From positions 186,001 to 250,000 of the forward strand of contig NW_019029033.1 in assembly GCF_002105155.1 (NCBI RefSeq): 64,000 bases of DNA, read 5' to 3'. Under the pieces are notes generated by a model. It saw only the letters and a list, made by a program, of their open reading frames with translations, searched no databases and was not told the origin of the DNA. The position numbers and the translations under genes are program-made. Position 1 is the first letter of the stretch, and each line of letters begins with the position of its first letter. This document shows, in pieces, positions 57,335 to 64,000 of the stretch. Source of the DNA: Lobosporangium transversale (Eukaryota; Mortierellomycota; Mortierellomycetes; Mortierellales; Mortierellaceae).

Positions 57335-57547
57335 TTAAATATACCTATTACAATTAGGCACTGAAAGGAATAAAATGGGATGTCCATCCAACTTGAAGCG
57401 TGTTGCATCTGGAAACACATCTCGAATGCCTTGCAAAAGCACAAAGTATGTAGAGCCGCTATTGATTGCATCGGTGGAAGTAGTTTTGACACAGACTTTT
57501 TCAGCAATGTCACCTTTTCGGAATTGTTGGTATTGAGATCCTCTCAT
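57335..57547 (-). CDS. Short hypothetical ORF, possibly an exon
   Basis: 70 residues from the ATG at 57547, including STYFVLLQGIRDVFPDATRF and LDGHPILFLSVPNC. It ends at an exon-boundary-like CGGTATATTT-type context and may be one exon of a larger or decayed gene. Family unknown. Confidence 0.3.
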   Translation of the reverse strand: MRGSQYQQFRKGDIAEKVCVKTTSTDAINSGSTYFVLLQGIRDVFPDATRFKLDGHPILFLSVPNCNRYI

Positions 57548-57639
57548 CTCGATAATAAGGCGAAGGAGGATGAGGATGTTGACAGGGTGAAAAGTCTCAT
57601 TCCTGCATTATTTTAACTTCACCAAAAGTGTGCTTCGTT

Positions 57640-58517
57640 GAGCTTTGGATACAAAGAGCATTGTATCCATATCGGTACATTGCGCTCCTTCGAACAGAGA
57701 GTTGCTTCTCATATTATTGTCAAATCAAGTTTTATTCGTTTGGTCAGCCTATATCTAGTCCCGTTTTGGCTTGGTCTTCATAGCCAAGTCAACATCATCT
57801 CTGATGGAAATAGCATCCACGGCACCATCCACTATCTTATTTTTATTTTCATCTTCAATGCCTACTATGGATTCTACTCCCGCACTTGTTGCTGCTCTGA
57901 TGCATCCTCCGCCAACTGCCTCGTCTTCAACCCCTCGTCCCATCATTTTGGAGGACAATTTTCTCGCCTCGGTGATCCCAAGGAGCATCTTTCATCTAAA
58001 GTTCCTATTATTCCCGGCGCATTTGAAGCGCTTGAGCAGTTCTTCCACTCGGCTGGTCAAATACATGGTAGCAACTTTGACAATAGCTCCCTCCATCGAT
58101 TTCATTTACAATCACGCGTTTATCAAAGTATCATTTCAAAGTTTCGCTGATCATGAAAAAACTTGAAGCAAACGGATTTCAAAGGCCTTTAAGAGAAAGA
58201 GAGATGATCATGATGAATCAGCAGTGGAATCCGAGGGACACAAAGGAAAGCGGAGAGCAAGTAGCAAAGACTCGGATATTACAGATGACTCAACTACAAA
58301 CAATGAAGACGAAGCCGAAGACAGATTGAGATTTATTCGGATGCAGTCTTTGGAAGAAAGCATGAAGCAAAGATTAATCCTGCGACGAAGCTTTTTGAGG
58401 CCTCGAGGGATGGCAAGAGACTGGATGATTTTAGGATTGTTTACATGAGTGGAAAGCCGTTGTCCAAGGAATGTGAAAAGATCGAGGAATATCCCGGCCT
58501 TTTACATGTTGACTAAC
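57640..58517 (+). pseudogene. Degenerate gene of unknown family
   Basis: Coding-like pieces in changing frames: VPIIPGAFEALEQFFHSA (~57999), KRKRDDHDESAVESEGHKGK (~58192, nuclear-signal-like and acidic) and SGKPLSKECEKIEEYPGLLH (~58449), ending at a TAA near 58515. At least two frame changes separate them. The last piece reads like a genuine C terminus. Family not recognised. Confidence 0.4.
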
Positions 58518-58610
58518 GAGCTTAAATCCAAATTATTTAGAGACTTGTTTGGATAGCATCACAATAGTATAGAAATTTTTGATGTTATTCCGTCTCTTAA
58601 ACTCCTCTTA

Positions 58611-59025
58611 CGCACGGACCAGGCTGGGGCGACGCCATGGTCAAATCGCAGGTCCTGAGAGGTGAAAATATTTGCCACAAATACTAAAAAATAAAAATGC
58701 CCCTTTCTAACTTTTTCTTGTCTTACCTTTTTTCATGCTTTCTGAACATTACAACCTCACGACTTGCTGCTCCTCACCGATCCGTATATGGAGAAGATGT
58801 GAGAGAGCCTGGCGGCAGAATATTTACCTCGGTGAGCTGGTATGACATCTCTGCTCTAACGATATAAATATCGCCCTATGGGATTATATTTGTTATAAAT
58901 TTGGCCGATTCGGTGGCCTTGGATTCGTTGACCTTAGCCGGTATATAGTTTAGCCGAATACCGAACGACAATTATACTATAGAAAGAGTATGCCATCCTA
59001 GTACTCGCCAAGCCTGGTCCGTGCG
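58611..59025. mobile_element. Putative ~415-bp TIR element
   Basis: The 15-base inverted repeat CGCACGGACCAGGCT sits at 58611-58625 and, reversed, at 59011-59025. The interior is non-coding. No target-site duplication is evident. Confidence 0.5.
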
Positions 59026-60865
59026 CTAGAGAAGGAAAGGCAGTAAGCAAGAACTCTATCTCAGCAATCACATAAGACGACTTTGGACTTCTTCTTTATA
59101 AAAAGAATTTGAAAAGTCGCCCAATGGTCCATGCGCGCCATGGAGGTCCTCGCTCACTTGCTAGGCGACTGTTCGATGCTTGTCGGTTTTCCAAATCTAC
59201 CCTGATTTAACAGTATTTAGCGGAATTGATTAGCATCCCCTGGATAGCTGCCATCCAAAGAGGCTACTTCGGATGGACAGGATTTACTGTGTTGTTCAAA
59301 ACAATAAAACTTTAGTAAAACTCTGCTAATCCTCAAACCATGAGGTAAATAATGCCTCCAAACGCTTCAATAGGATTGTGGCGTGCTTTTGGGGTGCAGA
59401 AAAGACAACGTTGTCTCTTTTTTTCCTCTTTTGAGCTCATTCTTTCAGCGCTTCCATAATCCAAAGGGTGTGATGTAGCCATCAAATGTTACATGTTTGT
59501 CAAAGCATTGACATGTCCCTTGCAAAAGTTCAGATGTATGCTAGGAATATTGTTTAAGGGACGTAGAGAAGTCAATGACATGTGGCAGTATTCAGGTGTT
59601 TATATAGTATCAAATGGAGTCCGAACAATCGCCATAGCAAGATGTTGTCTCAGGACAATCTTTTCGTCGAAATCCAATTCCCCGACGAGGATATTGCGAA
59701 ATAAACCCTCAGCCATAGCTCCGTAGTGTCGCTGTTCCATTTCGACTCACTTGAAGATAGTCATTCTTGTCGTCATGCCTTCTCTTGCATATATCGCATT
59801 GACCAGTGCGCCATAATCACCTAAAACCTTTTACTATATAGCTAATTTACATTAATATTAATACCCGTGACATACAATAATAGAAAAGATGTATAAATAC
59901 TCTTTTCTATTATGAAAATAAAGATCCTGATTCTTGTCTCGTTATATCTCAGTTCATTATTAATTTATCAGGTTTGATTCTCCAACCAGATTGAGCTCGT
60001 TGCAACTTATAGGTCCCACCTTGGCCATCATACTGTACTCTGTACAGATTCGCATGCGTGTACTGCGTAAGTATTCTATGTACAGCATTGGAAATGACAG
60101 GCATGGGCAACTGGTGTGGTAATGTCATGTCCCTATATGTATATCCAAGTGTTGCTGAAATTGACCGTATGTGGTTACGCTAGCGTCTTGAGATCCTGTC
60201 GGCTCCTGAGGCTTTGTCCGCTTTGATACTATTGGGCTGAACATTGGTGATAAAAATGCTGCATCCAATGCATGCATAGATGCCTGGTGCCATGGGGCGC
60301 GGATGAAACGCCTGGTCGTGTCATTGCGTTTGCAGCTTCCCAGGCTCCGGATCCCCCTATTCTTGTTATGTAAGCCTATGTCAATTTAGTCGCCTAGACT
60401 GTCCTTATATTGATCTTATTAAGCCCTTGCAGCTTTGAAGTTCTGCATGAATTTAGGCATATGCTGGTTGTTCTCAAAGATGTAGGTTGGTATAACAATG
60501 CGCAGTGGCATTGATCCTCCGACACTGGGTATTCGGGTGCCTATTGGTTACGTTCCTGGCTCAAGCTGTAGGATCTTTTCTCGATTCTCAACAGATGGTT
60601 TGAGAGGCTTGCAAACTCATAAAACGACCTCTTGCCATCGGGAGAAAGGGCACTTTCGTACATCACAGAGAGAGTATTGCTGCTCGCATCAACCCATTCG
60701 TGAGCCCTTGCTTGTGGACCCAAGGTTGCTTCTTATTGCGAAAATTAATATTTATCTAGTATAAGTATAGTTGTTTTATTCTATTTTGTTATTTGAGTGG
60801 ACAATTAGACTATCATTCTTAACTCTCTTGAGTATGGGTGGTTAAAGCCCTTTGGACATACACGA
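59026..60865. other. Accessory region without recognised gene
   Basis: Contains another TATAAATA..AATAAA cassette (59891-59926) inside an inverted repeat (AATAGAAAAGA / TCTTTTCTATT), again LTR-like. A short minus-strand open stretch (60541-60723) has no motif. Nothing else supported. Confidence 0.4.
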
Positions 60866-61340
60866 TCATCTCCTCTCAGCCTTGCTGTAGTGGCTGAAGC
60901 CGATTGGTACAGCCATGTCATCTTTCATCTGTAGGTAAACGTTTTCACCTCTTGGAGAACCATTAAATCGCAACTCTGTAATCTCAAAGGAGTTGAGGTC
61001 AGGGTTGTCAGTAATGAACTGGTCCAAGTTACGGTCAACAGCCTTGCGCTGCAGCGCAAAGAGACGATAGCCGCCAACAGGCAATGGCTGGGGCTACTGG
61101 AACTTCAAAACAGCAAAGACCTCCTGCTTTCCATAACTCGGTCGCGGTTGGCGCCCAGGCATGCACGGTCGTTATTGGCAAGAGCATCCTTAGTGTTCTT
61201 CAGCTCAAGTTGAGTTTCAGAGAGAGAGGATAGGATGCCGTCAAGTTATGCCTGTGGTATTTCAAGATCATCCTTTGCATCTGCGAGTTCAAGCGAAATA
61301 GCAGCAAGCCGCTTGCGCAGTACCTCGGCGATAGTAGGTT
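60866..61340 (-). pseudogene. Degenerate ORF: coiled coil plus small C-terminal domain
   Basis: On the minus strand a helical segment (LRKRLAAISLELADAKDDLE, LSETQLELKNTKDAL) is followed, after stops and frame changes near 61240 and 61105, by a C-terminal piece (GYRLFALQRKAVDRNLDQFI, DLNSFEITELRF) ending at 60866. The order coiled coil then a short LxR.Q..-type domain recalls accessory proteins of large DNA viruses (DUF3627-like), but this is only a visual impression. Broken and not expressed as one product. Confidence 0.35.
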
Positions 61341-61582
61341 CTTCGCGCACTGTTTATGAATTACAGAGTACTAGTTTAAGAGCAAGCTTTATTGGTGCGC
61401 ATAGAAGACATGTACGTGCTGATTGTCTTGGTTTATAGCGATCCGGTGGAGGAATTTAGGGAGTGAAGGGAAAGGAAGGAAGGAAGGTTTCTATAATATA
61501 ATTGTCGTCCTGGGTCCAAACTTGAGATTGCCACATTTGCCTTTCAGCACTTGCATGTGCACATGAACTCCATCCTCAGGGT

Positions 61583-62073
61583 AGAGTTGAGTACTAAAGT
61601 TGCAGATTTTAGTATTTACTTCAGTGCATACCGATTTTTTTACCATTCTTTGGATGCATGTCACGGGAAAGGTGGCCGATTATTATACAATCCCCTTCCA
61701 CAGCTGCAAAGTATCCAAACTCATCATCCCTCTTCACAAAGCCTGTCGTATAGAGCATCTGGTCTCTATGGTTCCTGAGAACACGGATATACGTATATGG
61801 AGTACTCAGGCACTCTGGGAGCATTGCAGAGATGGATCCCGTAAATGCATATTAATATTAATTTCGCCCTCGTCCCGAGCGCCCTTTTTTTTCATAAATA
61901 AATATGCAAGTGATACTAACACAAAAACTGACTTGCACAAAACCCATGGAAAGTGATATTAAATCCTCTTTCATGATACCATTTATATACTAAAATCTGC
62001 AACTTTAGTACTCAACTCTAGTATTAGTACTAGTATGTCATACTGTCCTGAAATACTAGAATCTATACACTCA
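61583..62073 (-). repeat. Dispersed repeat, copy B, with terminal inverted repeats
   Basis: Inverted repeats of about 33 bases (AGAGTTGAGTACTAAAGTTG.. at 61583 and its reverse complement near 61989-62022). The right end extends to ACACTCA at 62073, exactly where copy A (7226-7669) also ends. Read on the minus strand, the interior aligns with copy A along its whole length. A reading frame (..TPYTYIRVLRNHR..) is open here and, over the same residues, in copy A, hinting at a formerly coding interior. Confidence 0.7.
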
Positions 62074-62149
62074 TTTTATTGTCACACAATCTCTGCTGTA
62101 TAAACTCCTCCCAAAAGAGATTGCCGATCAATTTCTTCAGTCCATCTAA

Positions 62150-63066
62150 CTTGAAATGTTGGAGGTGGGAGAAATGAAGTTTGTTTCAGAACTTAGCGCC
62201 AGAACAAAAGCAACATTTGAAGAACTCTCCAATTGGGTCAATCTTTAACCTTCAATAATATTGTCTATTGTGCGTTGCTCGGTCATGATGTATTTTATGG
62301 AGTCAGGAATTTGGTCCGACATCCATTGGCGCAAGCTCGTGCAGGAAATAACGGATACTTTCATTGGATGCTTAGCAAAACTTATGTTAGCTGCATTTGG
62401 AGATCTTGTAGGATGCACCTTCCGTTGGTAAGACTGACAATTACTGAGATAGGATGATAAATTTATATATAGATTAATCTAACAGCTTTGAGTTGTTGGA
62501 CATAAGATCATCTTCGTTCTGGTAGATCTGAAGATCTCGATTCCCGTTTGTTATTGCCTGATTATCAGGTTATATACAAGAAATACGCTATTTTACTTGG
62601 AGAGTTTAAGCCAGCAGTTGCTCCACATAAGAGTATGGAAGACGATCTGGCCAAGCTTGCCTTCATGGGTAAGAAAGCGATCGACGGGCTTTATGCAGAT
62701 GGATATGTACTCCCAGTAATGCTCATCCATGGTCGTGGAATGGAGGTGGATGTGTACCAACTCAGCCTCGACGCAGAGGCTTTCTACTGCCTGAGATTAC
62801 ATGGTACATTCCGCTTAATCTCCAAACCCACTGAGTTCGGATTGCTGCTAGGCATTTCCCCATTAATATCTGCCCAGGTAAAAAAAAAAAAAAAAAAAAA
62901 AAAAAGAGCTATTGTTACGGTCCATGTTTTAATTTTAGCTCTGTATCTTTTTATAGAGGGTTTTGAGGCCAGCTCTGGATCGCTTAAATCGAGCTTACGT
63001 GTTGAAACAAATCAGGCTTGGAGAAGGAGGACATTTGATTGCAAAGGAGTAAACATTCCAGCTTAG
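62150..63066 (+). pseudogene. Degenerate copy of an unknown repeated protein
   Basis: Pieces: KFVSELSARTKATFEELSNW (~62172), GHDVFYGVRNLVRHPLAQAR (~62285), then a longer open block (62554-62880: PDYQVIYKKYAILLGEFKPA, GKKAIDGLYADGYVLPVMLI, HGRGMEVDVYQLSLDAEAFY), and after a poly-A-containing intron-like gap, NQAWRRRTFDCKGVNIPA ending at 63066. Frame changes separate the first pieces. The block HGRGMEV.VYQL..DAEA.Y reminds me of hypothetical proteins multiplied in Mortierella-type genomes, but I cannot name a function. Confidence 0.45.
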
Positions 63067-63267
63067 TCTCCAAGACGCACGCTGCAGACATTGTTTAGAA
63101 TGTTATGAGGTTAAATCTAGCAGCAATGAAGTAGCCATCCAATTGTCCAGATATTTCTTTGTTTATCATTCAAAACAACAAAAAAAAGCTTACTAATTTT
63201 ACCATCAGTGCATTGTTCAATTTGAGTTTACATTTCACAATGCCATATTTTAATGAAATAAAATAAA

Positions 63268-63345
63268 CTAGACGGACGGTCCGTGGCTTTGCTCACGGCC
63301 GCACCAGTCTAAGCGCTTTGCCTCGTGAGGCTCATTTACCTGGTT
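63268..63345 (-). repeat. Helitron 3'-terminal sequence, copy 2
   Basis: Same ~75-base sequence as 16804-16877: hairpin CCGTGAGCAAAGCCACGG, 13 bases, CTAG (63268-63271), then T on the minus strand. The element would extend to higher coordinates. Confidence 0.72.
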
Positions 63346-64000
63346 GAGTACCAACGCTTGAAGGTCATCTTAGGTAGGATGTAAGTATACACAACAATAT
63401 CCCTTGGTCTGTAACAAGCCGAAATTAGCTTAAATATTCATGGGGAGAAGAATGGTAATGCTCAAGCATACGAGAACTATGATTGTTTACTTACAAATTT
63501 GTAAAAGAAGAATTGATTTCCCAATCATTGCTGCCTCAAGCGCTTAACTGTGCCAATGATGGAAACCCTCGCAGTCCGCGCTGCTGTAATCCTAGGCATA
63601 AACTTAGGTCGCATTTGAGATGACATTTGCGCGAGTCACAGCCCACTAATATTTCTAGCACCAGTCGCAACACGATCAAATACACCACGCATCTATGGTA
63701 GTATTTTAACCGTGGTAGGGGATTGGTATGATTGATATGGTAACAGCGTGCACTGGTGGAATACTTATGAATGCCACCTAGCAGTTCGCCATACTATTGC
63801 TGTTAGAGACAGATACTTGAGCATGCAATTAATCGATTTTTTAAAGTCTCGAATGACAACCATTTTTAGATCTGTATGGAGGTTTAATCAGATATAATCG
63901 TAAAGGAAGTCAATAATAATGATTGGCTGGCCTGAGGACGAGCCTAGGAGGCGCAGATGTTAATTATTTTTCACCAAGCCACTTTGCCACTGATCAATTA
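63346..64000. other. Possible Helitron body; no gene seen
   Basis: By orientation this should be the internal part of the second Helitron copy. No Rep or helicase motif is visible, so it is probably a non-autonomous copy or continues past the window. Confidence 0.4.

Noticed and set aside
1-64000. CRISPR arrays, operons, bacterial ribosome binding sites
   Set aside because: The DNA is nuclear eukaryotic (introns in most genes); repeats found are transposon ends or microsatellites, not spaced arrays.

Overview
The window looks like nuclear DNA of an early-diverging filamentous fungus, most likely Mortierellomycota (Mortierella or Linnemannia type). It is AT-rich with many short spliceosomal introns (GT..AG, long T/A tracts). 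Housekeeping genes (TAF6, RPS18, RPL19, Rab GDI, FCP1) sit beside genes that most yeasts lack: a T-box factor, a SARAF-like Ca2+ entry regulator and an F-box/LRR protein. Lineage and gene names come from protein motifs read by eye; no database search was possible. Exon coordinates were read by hand from GT/AG signals and frame continuity.

Layout. 1-1310: 3'-truncated RTG2-like phosphatase (-). 2016-5822: a TIR element with TA target-site duplications, carrying a decayed Fanzor-like (eukaryotic TnpB relative) gene, which itself contains a nested TA-flanked TIR element forming nearly all of one intron. 7226-7669: dispersed repeat. 7694-9933: TAF6 (-). About 10.3-11.7 kb: unrecognised exon-like blocks. 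11918-15792: CLC chloride channel/transporter (+). 16.3-21.7 kb is transposon-rich: a deleted Helitron with a clear 3' terminus, a 66-bp MITE, a complete PIF/Harbinger element (SANT-like ORF plus DDE transposase) and a 172-bp inverted-repeat element. 22068-23852: fatty acyl-CoA reductase (+). 23.9-28.2 kb: no recognisable gene. 28.2-50.5 kb is gene-dense: an unknown conserved-looking protein, T-box factor, CHCHD5-like protein, RBR E3 ligase, divergent RPS18/RPL19, SARAF, Rab GDI and FCP1. 50.5-64 kb is a decayed accessory region: one intact F-box/LRR gene with two pseudogene relatives, several degenerate ORFs, a second copy of the dispersed repeat and a second Helitron 3' end.

How the genes fit together. 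TAF6 and FCP1 act in the RNA polymerase II cycle. RPS18 and RPL19 are divergently transcribed from a ~520-bp region with two CACGTG motifs. CLC, Rab GDI, SARAF and the CHCH protein serve membrane, ion and mitochondrial functions; RTG2-like protein serves mitochondria-to-nucleus signalling. No operon logic is expected. The most unusual object is the Fanzor-bearing element at 2.0-5.8 kb.
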